A stretch of DNA of 64,000 bases from assembly GCA_945935945.1 (NCBI GenBank), contig CAMESA010000001.1, forward strand, positions 1 through 64,000. The letters run 5' to 3'. The stretch's first letter is position 1, and each line of letters opens with the position of its first letter. This stretch comes from an uncultured Mollicutes bacterium (lineage in GTDB: Bacteria; Bacillota_I; Bacilli_A; RFN20; CAG-826). Made by a program: the position numbers and the translations under genes. The notes beneath the pieces are model-generated. The model saw only the letters and a program-made list of their open reading frames with translations, was not told the DNA's origin and did no database searches. Below are positions 8,021 through 15,452 of this stretch, piece by piece.

Positions 8021-8302
8021 TTACTTTCTGTCTGTAATTTGATAAGCCTTATAGAAAATATCTTCTCTACATGGATAATATTCACCTTCAACACCTTGGA
8101 TGATGAAGTCACCTCGATTGGCAACCATATCACCCTCTAATGTTTTGACAATAAGTTGCAATGCAATAATCTCTGTACCCATAATATCAACTTTGAACTC
8201 TACGTTGTCATGACCACAAAATAATTCAATTTCACCACGATTAACTCCATTCCATTGTACTGCTTCAATCTCAATTGGCTTTTTAATTGCTTTTACTTGC
8301 AT
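8021..8302 (-). CDS. PGDYG-domain phage protein
   Basis: 93 residues from ATG 8302 after GGAGAGGAT. The typical pattern is visible: 'KAIKKPIEIEAVQWNG', 'VKTLEGDMVANRGDFIIQGV', 'GEYYPCREDIFYKAY'. This family is widespread in Firmicute phages; its molecular function is unknown. Confidence 0.75.
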   Translation of the reverse strand: MQVKAIKKPIEIEAVQWNGVNRGEIELFCGHDNVEFKVDIMGTEIIALQLIVKTLEGDMVANRGDFIIQGVEGEYYPCREDIFYKAYQITDRK

Positions 8303-8322
8303 ATTATCCTCTCCTATATGTA

Positions 8323-9006
8323 TTAAAATAATTTATTGACTAATTCTTCATATGTATATTTTTCACGAATCTTTTTCTCGATTGTGACGATAGTATTGTT
8401 AATAGCTTGTTTACTCACCCCTCTCAATTGTGCAATCTCAACTTGTGATTTACCATCAAGGTAATATTGAATAAATACTTCAATGTGCTGAGGTTTAAGA
8501 TTCAAGTCTTTTAGAAAATCCCATTCTTCATTGCGTTGCACGTAAATATCATGTGAGCTATTGCTCATACGCTCATCACATAAAACTCCATCAACATTAT
8601 TATTCTCACTTTCTGCAATCTTATTGATTGATACAGTTTTGATAGCTTTGTATGAATCATTCTCATCTAAGCTTGAATAATCAAACTTTTGCCCATACCC
8701 TCCATTAGCAAATGCTTTACTCTTACGTGCTTCTTGTAGTAGCCCATTGCGAACACACGTATGGCAATATGTATAGAAGTCTGTGTTTAAATCGGGATTA
8801 TAGGTTTTAACTGCTTTAATTAAAGCAGAATACCCAATTTGAATCTTATCATCTTGTTCATAAGTGAAATCCATAGTAATACTTCTAGCAATTTTATAAA
8901 CCAACCCTTGACAATTTTTAACCAATTCATTTAACATTTGTGGATTTGTCTTGCATTGCATAATCTCCTCTGTTGTAAAACGTCTGTAACTCTCCTGTTT
9001 CTTCAT
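8323..9006 (-). CDS. Phage-encoded sigma-70 family RNA polymerase sigma factor
   Basis: 227 residues from ATG 9006. Region 2 is recognisable around residues 25-95 ('NCQGLVYKIARSI', 'QIGYSALIKAVKTYNP', 'FYTYCHTCVRNGLLQEAR') and region 4 near the C-terminus has a helix-turn-helix ('KSQVEIAQLRGVSKQAINNTIVTIEKKI'). It would redirect host RNA polymerase to a subset of phage promoters. Its own promoter is a strong host-type one, so it can be made early. Confidence 0.88.
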   Translation of the reverse strand: MKKQESYRRFTTEEIMQCKTNPQMLNELVKNCQGLVYKIARSITMDFTYEQDDKIQIGYSALIKAVKTYNPDLNTDFYTYCHTCVRNGLLQEARKSKAFANGGYGQKFDYSSLDENDSYKAIKTVSINKIAESENNNVDGVLCDERMSNSSHDIYVQRNEEWDFLKDLNLKPQHIEVFIQYYLDGKSQVEIAQLRGVSKQAINNTIVTIEKKIREKYTYEELVNKLF

Positions 9007-9061
9007 ATTAATACCTCTCCCTACTGTGTTTTTTTGTAGTATGTTGTCTGCTACATTTACT

Positions 9062-9090
9062 ATTTTATATCATTAGTTTACTTTTGTCAA
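9062..9090 (-). promoter_or_regulatory. Promoter for sigma factor gene
   Basis: TTGACA (9090-9085), 17-base spacer, TAAAAT (9067-9062). Confidence 0.8.
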
Positions 9091-9119
9091 CCTATGTATA
9101 TCAATTTTTGTAAAAATTA

Positions 9120-10175
9120 TTATGCAATATTTTCTTTATTCATTTCTGGAAATGCGAATGACCCACGTTGTAATAGCTTTTTGCCCTCATTGGCAATTGC
9201 TAATTCACTTGTTGACGTACCATGTGAATCACGATATTGGATTCTTTTCAATTCTTCCTCGGTAATTCCTGCACAGTAGAAACTAGCACCAAAATAATTA
9301 AAGAATGACTTTTTAAAACTCTCTGTTTCAATTAATTTCTTAATGCGTTTAGTATAGACAATTTTCTTTTTACCACGCTCATCTTCAAGTTCTTTTACAA
9401 TGGCAAAACCATATTTCTCAAACAATTGTGCAAATTTCTCTGTTGGTTGATACGCTTTTCTGGTTTCATACTCTGATGTTGAACCAACTTTTAAGAAAGC
9501 TTCAGTTCTCAAATAGCCATTAACACGCAAGAAATGTGACCAGTCTCCGTCTGCTTTTGGCTCTACCAATAATTCAGACCATTCTTCAGGATAAGTCTCT
9601 TTAATCATTTTGAAGATTTCTTTATGAGTGACGATTCCGTTATCGCAAATTTCTTTGATTCCGTTGTTTTTGCCAACAGTAAATCCCTCTTGAATTCCTT
9701 GATTGTGTTTATATTGCCCGTAGTCTTTAACAGCTAAGGCACGTTCACCTTGATCCTTAGCACGAATAATTTTCAATGTTAAAATTTCTTCTTCTGTTAA
9801 TTGTGGGGTTTGAGATTTTAACTTTGCTTCCAATTTATTAATGTGTTTAATAGTTGCTACACGTACATATGTTGACTCTTTGTTTAGAATTTGTAAAGCT
9901 CCATCACGAGTCACCTCGTAACATGACTGATTTTTCCCTTGTGAATCAGTAAAGGATGACGGTACAAAATTGTACCCACCTCCTTCAATGCCCAACTCCT
10001 CCATAGTTTTAAGCTCTTTGCGAATATCTCGCATAATTGTCTTGTGTAATTTCTCTGTATACCCTTTTCCGCCTTTTTCTTCTTCTTCCATACGGAATTG
10101 GTTAATTAATTTTGTTAGCTCTAAGCTAGTCATCGTCGCTTGTTTTTCGTTATTCAATACTTGTAATTCATTCAT
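9120..10175 (-). CDS. Rha-family phage regulatory protein
   Basis: 351 residues; ATG 10175 is preferred because AAAGGAGAAG precedes it. The Rha signature is 'MTSLELTKLINQFR' with 'HKTIMRDIRKEL' and 'QSCYEVTRDGALQIL'. A linker follows ('TPQLTEEEILTLKIIRAKDQGERALAVKDY'), then two possible winged-helix segments. Rha proteins are phage-borne regulators that interfere with infection in hosts lacking integration factors. It is the first gene of the leftward arm, transcribed from the divergent control region. Confidence 0.8.
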   Translation of the reverse strand: MNELQVLNNEKQATMTSLELTKLINQFRMEEEEKGGKGYTEKLHKTIMRDIRKELKTMEELGIEGGGYNFVPSSFTDSQGKNQSCYEVTRDGALQILNKESTYVRVATIKHINKLEAKLKSQTPQLTEEEILTLKIIRAKDQGERALAVKDYGQYKHNQGIQEGFTVGKNNGIKEICDNGIVTHKEIFKMIKETYPEEWSELLVEPKADGDWSHFLRVNGYLRTEAFLKVGSTSEYETRKAYQPTEKFAQLFEKYGFAIVKELEDERGKKKIVYTKRIKKLIETESFKKSFFNYFGASFYCAGITEEELKRIQYRDSHGTSTSELAIANEGKKLLQRGSFAFPEMNKENIA

Positions 10176-10220
10176 ATATATCTTCTCCTTTTGTTTTCTC
10201 AATTTTTCTCCACATTCATT

Positions 10221-10263
10221 ATTCTACATTTTTAATTTACAAATGTCAATTGATATATGTCAA
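10221..10263 (-). promoter_or_regulatory. Leftward promoter(s) of the divergent control region
   Basis: TTGACA (10249-10244), 17-base spacer, TAGAAT (10226-10221). A second TTGACA lies at 10263-10258, 14 bases upstream, so alternative -35 use or a repeated operator is possible. Confidence 0.75.
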
Positions 10264-10316
10264 CTTTTTGCAAATTTTATTTTGGAATTCCTATCCTTAT
10301 ATATTTAACATTTATG

Positions 10317-10587
10317 AATTTTTCTGACATTTCATTTTTGCAAATTTTTCTGAGAGTGACAAAAGAATTGCAAAATTTTTCCTAGTTCAAGTTTTATAAA
10401 TTTTCTCTAGTTTAATTTTCTAAAATTTTTTCTACCTTGCTTTCGTTTTCAAAATTTTTTCTAGTGTTCAATTTCTAAAATTTTTCTGAGTTAACCAATT
10501 TCTAAAAAATTTTCCCATTTAGATTCTTGAATTTCCTAATTGATTTTCCAAAATTTTTCATAGTTAAAAAGTTAAAAATTTTTCAAT
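10317..10587. repeat. Array of ten A-tract/T-tract motifs in the divergent region
   Basis: The motif (C)AAAATTTTTC(TAG) recurs ten times. The A/T junctions fall at 10319, 10345, 10376, 10401, 10426, 10455, 10481, 10510, 10554 and 10579, i.e. mostly 25-31 bp apart. No ORF covers the region. Such an array between divergent operons could be curved DNA, an operator array or a replication origin. Confidence 0.75.
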
Positions 10588-10594
10588 ATTAATG

Positions 10595-10623
10595 TTGACA
10601 TTTATAAACCCTTGATATAGAAT
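10595..10623 (+). promoter_or_regulatory. Rightward promoter of the divergent control region
   Basis: TTGACA (10595-10600), 17-base spacer starting TTTATAAAC, TAGAAT (10618-10623). Confidence 0.85.
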
Positions 10624-10678
10624 AGTAAATGTGAACAGCGAATGGATTAAATTAAATATACATAGGAGATGATTAATA

Positions 10679-10984
10679 ATGAATGGAACAAATCAATTGG
10701 TAAATATGGATGACAAAATTTTTAACTTTGTGCTTAATTATGCAAAAGTAATGGGTATTTTAGAAGAAACAGAAATCAACCTTATGGAAATTGGTAAATC
10801 GGTGATTACTCGTAAGAGTGGGCAAAAGCAAGTAGGGATTGTTGAATTGAATGATCTGTGGGATATTGTCGATGAATATTTTGACGAATTGGATGATGAC
10901 GTGCGAGGATTCTACGAAGATAAAATGGAAATTTTGGAATTACGTATTGCAACGTTGATGAAATTAACGTCAATTCATGGGTGA
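10679..10984 (+). CDS. Hypothetical 101-residue protein, first gene of rightward arm
   Basis: ATG at 10679 behind ATAGGAGATG. An acidic helical protein ('DLWDIVDEYFDELDDDVRGFYEDK'). Being the first gene rightward of the control region it is a candidate early regulator, but no DNA-binding motif was identified. Overlaps the next gene by four bases. Confidence 0.7.
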   Translation: MNGTNQLVNMDDKIFNFVLNYAKVMGILEETEINLMEIGKSVITRKSGQKQVGIVELNDLWDIVDEYFDELDDDVRGFYEDKMEILELRIATLMKLTSIHG

Positions 10985-11259
10985 TTGTCATGAGAAAATC
11001 AATACTATCGAACACGAATCAAGTCAATAGACGATACGACAAATTAAATTCACCATATGAATTGCACAATTTCATCTGTAAATTCAACTATGGAGGATTG
11101 GATAGTCAAATCACCTCGTATAAAGCCAATAGCTTGATTCTGAGAAGGTTTAAGGGTGCTACCCTAGTGTTTATAGGTGGACATAATGAAACGTCTGTAA
11201 TAAGCGAAAAACAAGCAATACAGACGACTAATGAAATATTGAAATTGATTGAAGGTTGA
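10981..11259 (+). CDS. Hypothetical 92-residue protein
   Basis: Starts at GTG 10981 overlapping the preceding stop (or ATG 10990). Basic N-terminus 'MRKSILSNTNQVNRRYDKL', C-terminal helix. Translationally coupled to the previous gene and closed by a strong terminator. Function unknown. Confidence 0.65.
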   Translation: MIVMRKSILSNTNQVNRRYDKLNSPYELHNFICKFNYGGLDSQITSYKANSLILRRFKGATLVFIGGHNETSVISEKQAIQTTNEILKLIEG

Positions 11260-11279
11260 TTAAATTCAACCTTTTTTTA
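11252..11279 (+). terminator. Strong terminator
   Basis: Eight-base stem AAGGTTGA / TCAACCTT followed by seven T. Confidence 0.9.
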
Positions 11280-11312
11280 TTTTTACAAAAATCCAAAAAC
11301 CACAAAATAAAA

Positions 11313-11533
11313 CCCACTATATCGTGGGGAGTTTTTCAAAAATCATAGTGTGGTAAGCAATTTTCGTGAAAATCGACACCCAAATATATACACTATATAG
11401 CCTGGGGATTTTCTGAAAAACCAATGTGGTAGGTCAAAATTTGCGAAAATCGACACCTAGCCACCCACCACAGAGTGGGGAATTTTTAGTTAAAATATTA
11501 GTGTGGTTCGATAGTCGTGGAAAATTCACACCC
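11313..11533. repeat. Three imperfect ~75-bp direct repeats
   Basis: Units begin at the GGGGA of 11326, 11404 and 11477 (spacing 78 and 73 bp). Each has GTGGGGA/CTGGGGA, a T-rich run, an A-rich run, A(G/T)TGTGGT, and ends in a GAAAAT-(C/T)(G/C)ACACC block. Copies 1 and 3 start with a CCCAC/GTGGG palindrome. No ORF is present between 11,280 and 11,800. The repeats look like protein-binding DNA iterons more than RNA, because inner stems are not preserved in all copies. Confidence 0.75.
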
Positions 11534-11724
11534 GAAACCTTTTGTCGATCTACCTTTATTGTATATGATTGATTGCTAAAAGTCAATAGCAAATCATAGA
11601 AAAATCAACTTTTTTTGATCTGTTGTTGTTCTAACAATTCCACTTGATCCACTCTTTCTATATATTATATATAAGGATAATAAAAAATAAATTTGAAAAA
11701 GTTGATATTTCTAAACTTTTATAA
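11534..11724. other. AT-rich intergenic stretch, no gene seen
   Basis: Contains an inverted repeat TTGCTA/TAGCAA around 11573-11592 and T/A tracts, but no ORF, tRNA or terminator that I can support. Confidence 0.4.
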
Positions 11725-11752
11725 TTGACTTTATATGTGAGTATGATATAAT
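11725..11752 (+). promoter_or_regulatory. Promoter for 52-residue gene
   Basis: TTGACT (11725-11730), 16-base spacer, TATAAT (11747-11752). Nearly the same 28 bases recur at 14227 and 16545. Confidence 0.85.
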
Positions 11753-11803
11753 AAGTACATAAGTTGATAAACAACTAAAATAAATCAATTGGAGGTTATT
11801 AAA

Positions 11804-11962
11804 ATGTTAAAATTTAAAAAAGGTAGTATTGTTGAAATATTCGGATGTATTTATGAGATAGGGGAGAGCGATCACGGGCATTTATATGTGGTTAATGAAA
11901 ACAACAGAAAAATGTTTCTTTATGAAAACATGGATAATTATGTAAAAGTTATTCAATATTAA
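11804..11962 (+). CDS. Hypothetical 52-residue protein
   Basis: ATG 11804 follows TTGGAGGTTATT, the standard ribosome binding site of this cluster. Begins MLKFKKGSIVEIFGCIYEIG, probably a small SH3-like beta-barrel. Private promoter upstream; leader contains the GTTGATAAACAAC palindrome shared with other genes here. Confidence 0.7.
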   Translation: MLKFKKGSIVEIFGCIYEIGESDHGHLYVVNENNRKMFLYENMDNYVKVIQY

Positions 11963-11973
11963 AAAATTTAAAA

Positions 11974-12008
11974 TAGAGGTTGAAAAATATCAACCTCTAT
12001 GATATAAT
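11974..12008 (+). promoter_or_regulatory. Promoter overlapped by a perfect 10-bp-arm inverted repeat
   Basis: TAGAGGTTGA (11974-11983) / TCAACCTCTA (11990-11999) covers the -35 TTGAAA (11980-11985). TATAAT is at 12003-12008, 17-base spacer. Operator or combined terminator/operator. Confidence 0.75.
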
Positions 12009-12049
12009 AAATACATAATCAATCAAAAACAAAAAGGAGAGTTTTAAAA

Positions 12050-12253
12050 ATGAGAAACAACATTGGAAAAAAATTAGTATTTTATACACACTGTGAGGAT
12101 TTACCAGAGGTCAAGTATAATAAAACTATTGTAACAGTAGTAAGAGAAGTTTTCACAAGTGCTGGATCATTGTGGGAGGTTAAAGCAAAAGACGGAAAAA
12201 CTTTTATTACAGATGCTTATGATTTATATACTTTTAAAGTCAAAGAAAGATAA
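12050..12253 (+). CDS. Hypothetical 67-residue protein
   Basis: ATG 12050 after AAAGGAGAG. Small beta-rich protein beginning MRNNIGKKLVFYTHCEDLPE; 'VREVFTSAGSLWEVKAKDGKTF' resembles an SH3-like fold. Single-gene unit. Function unknown. Confidence 0.7.
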   Translation: MRNNIGKKLVFYTHCEDLPEVKYNKTIVTVVREVFTSAGSLWEVKAKDGKTFITDAYDLYTFKVKER

Positions 12254-12271
12254 AAAAGTTTATAAAAGTAG

Positions 12272-12300
12272 TTGATTTTTATAAAGTATGATGTTATAAT
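12272..12300 (+). promoter_or_regulatory. Promoter for 63-residue gene
   Basis: TTGATT (12272-12277), 17-base spacer TTTATAAA..., TATAAT (12295-12300). Confidence 0.8.
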
Positions 12301-12344
12301 AAATACATAAGCGATAAGCAAATAAAAATTAGGAGGTTGTTAAA

Positions 12345-12536
12345 ATGAAATACGTATATTGTGTAATGGTATGCGGAAAGTTTAAGAAAGAAGGTAATAT
12401 TTCAAGTACTTGCTATGACTCATTAGAAAAGGCGCAGTCGTTTTGTGAGAGTCGATATAATAGCCGTAAAATCAGTGAGTTTTATTACTCATCAGAAAGC
12501 TATGATTATTATATTCACGCTTTACAAGTGAAATAG
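12345..12536 (+). CDS. Hypothetical 63-residue protein
   Basis: ATG 12345 behind TTAGGAGGTTGTT. Tyr- and Ser-rich product starting MKYVYCVMVCGKFKKEGNIS; the 'SLEKAQSFCESRY' helix resembles small phage proteins that pair a beta-strand with one helix. Unknown function; single-gene unit. Confidence 0.7.
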   Translation: MKYVYCVMVCGKFKKEGNISSTCYDSLEKAQSFCESRYNSRKISEFYYSSESYDYYIHALQVK

Positions 12537-12540
12537 AAAA

Positions 12541-12604
12541 GTTTAAAAATATCAACTCAAGAGCTTGCAAAAGGCTCTTGAGTGTGATATACTTAATACA
12601 TAAG
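12541..12604 (+). repeat. 64-bp promoter cassette, copy 1
   Basis: Identical over 64 bases to 12945-13008. Contains CTCAAGAGC (12556-12564) / GCTCTTGAG (12574-12582) lying in the promoter spacer. Confidence 0.9.
12565..12593 (+). promoter_or_regulatory. Promoter with internal palindrome, copy 1
   Basis: TTGCAA (12565-12570), 17-base spacer, TATACT (12588-12593). The -35 box sits in the loop of the CTCAAGAGC inverted repeat. Confidence 0.65.
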
Positions 12605-12645
12605 TTGATAAACAACTAAAAATAAATTAATCGGAGGTCATTAAA

Positions 12646-12942
12646 ATGAAAACATTGAACAAAGTTAAAAAATATCTTGAGGCGAACGGAATCGCATTTG
12701 ATTCATGTAAAGTTTATTCAAATTTAGAAGAATTATCAATCTACAATAACGAAAAATTCATTTCAAAGATTGAGATCATCAATCCAGAAGAAAAAAATCA
12801 TTATGAATTAATCACTTATAGAACTGATGCAACTGATACAATTAATGGAGGTTATGAGCTAATCGAAACAAACGTATTGAACAGTCAAAAGGCTATCATC
12901 GAATTATTATCATATGTTTTAGGGGTTGAAATTAAAAATTAA
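12646..12942 (+). CDS. Hypothetical 98-residue protein
   Basis: ATG 12646 after ATCGGAGGTCATT. The N-terminus 'LNKVKKYLEANGIAF' resembles the start of the frameshifted gene at 13042, so the two look like diverged paralogues. Expressed from the duplicated promoter cassette. Function unknown. Confidence 0.7.
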   Translation: MKTLNKVKKYLEANGIAFDSCKVYSNLEELSIYNNEKFISKIEIINPEEKNHYELITYRTDATDTINGGYELIETNVLNSQKAIIELLSYVLGVEIKN

Positions 12943-12944
12943 AA

Positions 12945-13008
12945 GTTTAAAAATATCAACTCAAGAGCTTGCAAAAGGCTCTTGAGTGTGATATACTTAA
13001 TACATAAG
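12945..13008 (+). repeat. 64-bp promoter cassette, copy 2
   Basis: Exact copy of 12541-12604, placed before the next gene; the leader after it then switches to the ACATAAGCGATAAGC type also found before 12345. Confidence 0.9.
12969..12997 (+). promoter_or_regulatory. Promoter with internal palindrome, copy 2
   Basis: Same TTGCAA / 17 / TATACT arrangement as copy 1. Confidence 0.65.
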
Positions 13009-13041
13009 CGATAAGCAAATAAAAATTAGGAGGTTGTTAAA

Positions 13042-13238
13042 ATGTTAAAAAAATTAAAAAAATATTATTAAATGAAGGAATCACCTTAAAAGAGCTTGAG
13101 AGCGTAAAAAATGAAATTAAAGTTTTGATTGAAAATAAAGAGGTGACAAGCTTTACATATTCTAAAACATTAAAAGCGGTGATTATATGGTATAAAGTAG
13201 ATGATCGCAACAAAAAAGCATTGCCTATCTATTTATAA
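13042..13238 (+). pseudogene. Frameshifted small gene, paralogue of 12646 gene
   Basis: ATG 13042 has a perfect TTAGGAGGTTGTT site but the frame stops after nine codons. A single -1 shift at either of two A7 runs (13047-13062) opens a ~65-codon frame to TAA 13236-13238, reading '..KKILLNEGITLKELESVK', similar to 'VKKYLEANGIAFDSCK' of the upstream gene. Either a decayed gene, a homopolymer sequencing error, or programmed -1 frameshifting on A-AAA-AAA. Confidence 0.6.
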
Positions 13239-13276
13239 GATAGGCGAAAAATACAAAATAAAATTTAAAATAATAG

Positions 13277-13305
13277 TTGACATATGACAACTATGATGAT
13301 ATAAT
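13277..13305 (+). promoter_or_regulatory. Promoter for 84-residue gene
   Basis: TTGACA (13277-13282), 17-base spacer, TATAAT (13300-13305); GTTG/CAAC palindrome spans the -35 box. Confidence 0.85.
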
Positions 13306-13342
13306 ATAATTAAACTTAGGAAATATTTAGGAGGCTATTATA

Positions 13343-13597
13343 ATGATTAATGTATTAAAAAATCAAGAGGTTTTAGGTTATTACATGATGGAACGCGGAT
13401 TTGGTTTAGGCTTTGGGGTTTTAGTAAAAACGACTGATCTATATGGTAATATCAAGTATAATTTTATCACTGAGGCTTTACAATTATCAAAGGAATACAA
13501 AACTCATAAAGGAATGCATAAATACGTGACAGAGCGTGATTGGATTTTAATTGATAATAATATTCTAATCAAAGAATGTCAAAAAAGAATTTTATAA
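13343..13597 (+). CDS. Hypothetical 84-residue protein
   Basis: ATG 13343 behind TTTAGGAGGCTATT. Gly-rich N-terminal part ('YYMMERGFGLGFGVLVKTT'). Followed after 19 bases by the next gene, so the two share one transcript. Function unknown. Confidence 0.7.
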   Translation: MINVLKNQEVLGYYMMERGFGLGFGVLVKTTDLYGNIKYNFITEALQLSKEYKTHKGMHKYVTERDWILIDNNILIKECQKRIL

Positions 13598-13616
13598 ATA
13601 ATAGGAGGTTATTAAA

Positions 13617-14189
13617 ATGGCAAATACAAAAAGTGTAAAATTTAATAAGCGGCAGGGAATTATGGCAAGGTTGGGCATTAATCCATTGGGATTGATGTCT
13701 GTACCCGTTAGCGACTTAGTAGAAAAAATGGAAGATATGGCGATTGATTCAGAAAAATTGAATATGAATGATCTTTATTTCCCTGAGAGTTGGTCACAAA
13801 AGGTAACAGTGTATAAAAATTATACTGATAAAAATTTTACTTTCTGTTATGATTATGATAGAACAATTAAAAGTGATATCTACCGTTTAAAAGTTGGTAA
13901 TACTGTCAAATACTATTCAAATAAAGCGTATAAAAAACGTTTTATTTTAGGCGATAATTTGAAAGTATGTAAAACAACGGAAATCCCAACGGCTAATTAT
14001 ACAATTTATATAACTATTGATATTTCAATGATGAGAGGTAATATCGATTTATTAGTTAAAAGCCATTCAATTAGTAACGGTGAAGGTGTGACGTTATTGG
14101 ATGAAAAAAATGTTTATTTTAAGTCGGTAACGTCGGAAGGACTCAAAAAAGAGGTTCAAAAGTACGTTTTTAACAAATTGGGATCATAA
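13617..14189 (+). CDS. Hypothetical 190-residue protein
   Basis: ATG 13617 after ATAGGAGGTTATT. Largely beta-rich ('DKNFTFCYDYDRTIKSDIYRLKVGNTVKYY') with a C-terminal helix. One of the two longest products of this small-gene cluster. No family recognised. Confidence 0.7.
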   Translation: MANTKSVKFNKRQGIMARLGINPLGLMSVPVSDLVEKMEDMAIDSEKLNMNDLYFPESWSQKVTVYKNYTDKNFTFCYDYDRTIKSDIYRLKVGNTVKYYSNKAYKKRFILGDNLKVCKTTEIPTANYTIYITIDISMMRGNIDLLVKSHSISNGEGVTLLDEKNVYFKSVTSEGLKKEVQKYVFNKLGS

Positions 14190-14226
14190 AGTTAAAAAAA
14201 GTTTATAAAGTTGATAAATATATATA

Positions 14227-14254
14227 TTGACTTTATATGTGAGTATGGTATAAT
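14227..14254 (+). promoter_or_regulatory. Promoter for 116-residue gene
   Basis: TTGACT (14227-14232), 16-base spacer, TATAAT (14249-14254); close copy of the promoters at 11725 and 16545. Confidence 0.85.
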
Positions 14255-14310
14255 AGAGATAGGTTAAGAGATTAATAAAACAAAATTTATATACATAAAG
14301 GAGACAGATT

Positions 14311-14661
14311 ATGAAGATTGAAAATACAACTAACAAAGAAGGATTTTTAAAAGCATTAGAAAATGGTACTTTTGAAATTGAAACGATTGAAATTCAAGAC
14401 AGTGGTAAAATAGTGTATAAAATTACTGACAATCGCTTAAATGCCGTATCATGGATTTTACACAAGTTTGAAAATAATTATGCGATTGAGTATAAAGGTC
14501 TTGATTCGTTCACCGTTTATTGTACAATGGAAAATAATATTATTGAAATTGATAACGCTATTCAAAATGGAAAAAATTATAAAGCCGAAAAATTCCTTAA
14601 AAAATATAGTCATGTTTGTATGTTTGCGAATTGCTTTGTTATTTTTGGGCTATGTAATTAG
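14311..14661 (+). CDS. Hypothetical 116-residue protein
   Basis: ATG 14311 after AAAGGAGACAG. Begins MKIENTTNKEGFLKALENGTF; the 'NKEGFLKALENGTFEIE' start is seen in small phage accessory proteins. Cys-rich C-terminus ('YSHVCMFANCFVIFGLCN'). Function unknown. Confidence 0.7.
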   Translation: MKIENTTNKEGFLKALENGTFEIETIEIQDSGKIVYKITDNRLNAVSWILHKFENNYAIEYKGLDSFTVYCTMENNIIEIDNAIQNGKNYKAEKFLKKYSHVCMFANCFVIFGLCN

Positions 14662-14688
14662 CAAATAGAAAAATTATTTAAAATATAG

Positions 14689-14717
14689 TTGACATTAGTA
14701 AACTATGATGGTATAAT
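14689..14717 (+). promoter_or_regulatory. Promoter for small membrane protein gene
   Basis: TTGACA (14689-14694), 17-base spacer, TATAAT (14712-14717). Confidence 0.85.
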
Positions 14718-14753
14718 ATAATTAAAGATAGGAAATACATAGGAGGGAATACA

Positions 14754-14924
14754 ATGGTATTAATTAAAATTTTAGATCAAGTGGTTTATCTTATCCAGGA
14801 GGTTATTTATCTATTTGCCATTATTGGATATAAGGCGTGGCAATATCGATGGCTAATCGCTACAGTGTTATTCATTGGGGTTTGTTTTATTAGTGGGTTA
14901 TATGTTTACTGTATGCAACAGTAA
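14754..14924 (+). CDS. Small membrane protein (56 residues)
   Basis: ATG 14754 behind ATAGGAGGGAATAC. Two hydrophobic stretches are visible, residues ~9-26 ('QVVYLIQEVIYLFAIIGY') and ~34-53 ('LIATVLFIGVCFISGLYVY'), joined by a short basic turn. Likely inner-membrane and a candidate for superinfection exclusion or host interference by analogy with other early phage membrane peptides, which is inference only. Confidence 0.7.
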   Translation: MVLIKILDQVVYLIQEVIYLFAIIGYKAWQYRWLIATVLFIGVCFISGLYVYCMQQ

Positions 14925-14965
14925 AAGTCGGTTAGGTAAAAAATTAAAAAAGTTAATCAAAATAG

Positions 14966-14994
14966 TTGACTTTTATCAAGTGGTATGAGATAAT
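14966..14994 (+). promoter_or_regulatory. Promoter for 99-residue gene
   Basis: TTGACT (14966-14971), 17-base spacer starting TTTATCAAG, GATAAT (14989-14994). Confidence 0.8.
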
Positions 14995-15041
14995 ATAAGA
15001 GTAGCAAGGGCTATAAATAAAATCGGAAAGAGGTTGTTAAA

Positions 15042-15341
15042 ATGGAAAAATTAAAAGAGAAAGCATTGAAAGAAATTCGTAGTCATGGATATTATGGATT
15101 CTTTAGAGATATGAAAGACGACAAAAAGAGATTCGCCATTATTAGAGAAGGCTTTGGAGTTGTTGTTTTAGAGAAAGTTTATAAAACAAAAAGCAATGCG
15201 ATAAAAGTTGTTGATCTAATGAACAATAAAGACATTAAGACAATTAAAAGAGTTAGTGCAATACATAACCCGTATGATAATAATGAGTTAAAATGGCATA
15301 TGGTTGATTTTACGGTGAATGAATGTTTACAGTGTTGCTAA
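15042..15341 (+). CDS. Hypothetical 99-residue protein
   Basis: ATG 15042 after AAAGAGGTTGTT. Highly charged and basic N-terminus (MEKLKEKALKEIRSHGYYGF), short Cys-Cys tail. Single-gene unit; function unknown. Confidence 0.7.
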   Translation: MEKLKEKALKEIRSHGYYGFFRDMKDDKKRFAIIREGFGVVVLEKVYKTKSNAIKVVDLMNNKDIKTIKRVSAIHNPYDNNELKWHMVDFTVNECLQCC

Positions 15342-15371
15342 AATAAAAATTAAAAAAGTTTAAAATAATAC

Positions 15372-15400
15372 TTGATATTTATCAACTTATGTAGTATAAT
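15372..15400 (+). promoter_or_regulatory. Promoter with TTGATA/TATCAA palindrome
   Basis: TTGATA (15372-15377), 17-base spacer, TATAAT (15395-15400). TTGATA-TT-TATCAA is a perfect inverted repeat over the -35 box. Confidence 0.8.
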
Positions 15401-15452
15401 AAAGACATAAGTTGATAAACAACTAAAAATAAATAGAAAGAAGGAACTTAAA

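Noticed and set aside
10317..10587. CRISPR array
   Set aside because: Repeat unit is only about 12 bases and degenerate, spacing irregular, no spacer-like constant length and no cas genes.
11313..11533. CRISPR array or tRNA-like repeats
   Set aside because: Only three units of about 75 bp with gradual divergence; no constant repeat/spacer boundary and no clover-leaf.
14441..14668. 75-residue ORF overlapping the 14311 gene
   Set aside because: Internal, other frame, no ribosome binding site; the 14311 frame has promoter and binding site.
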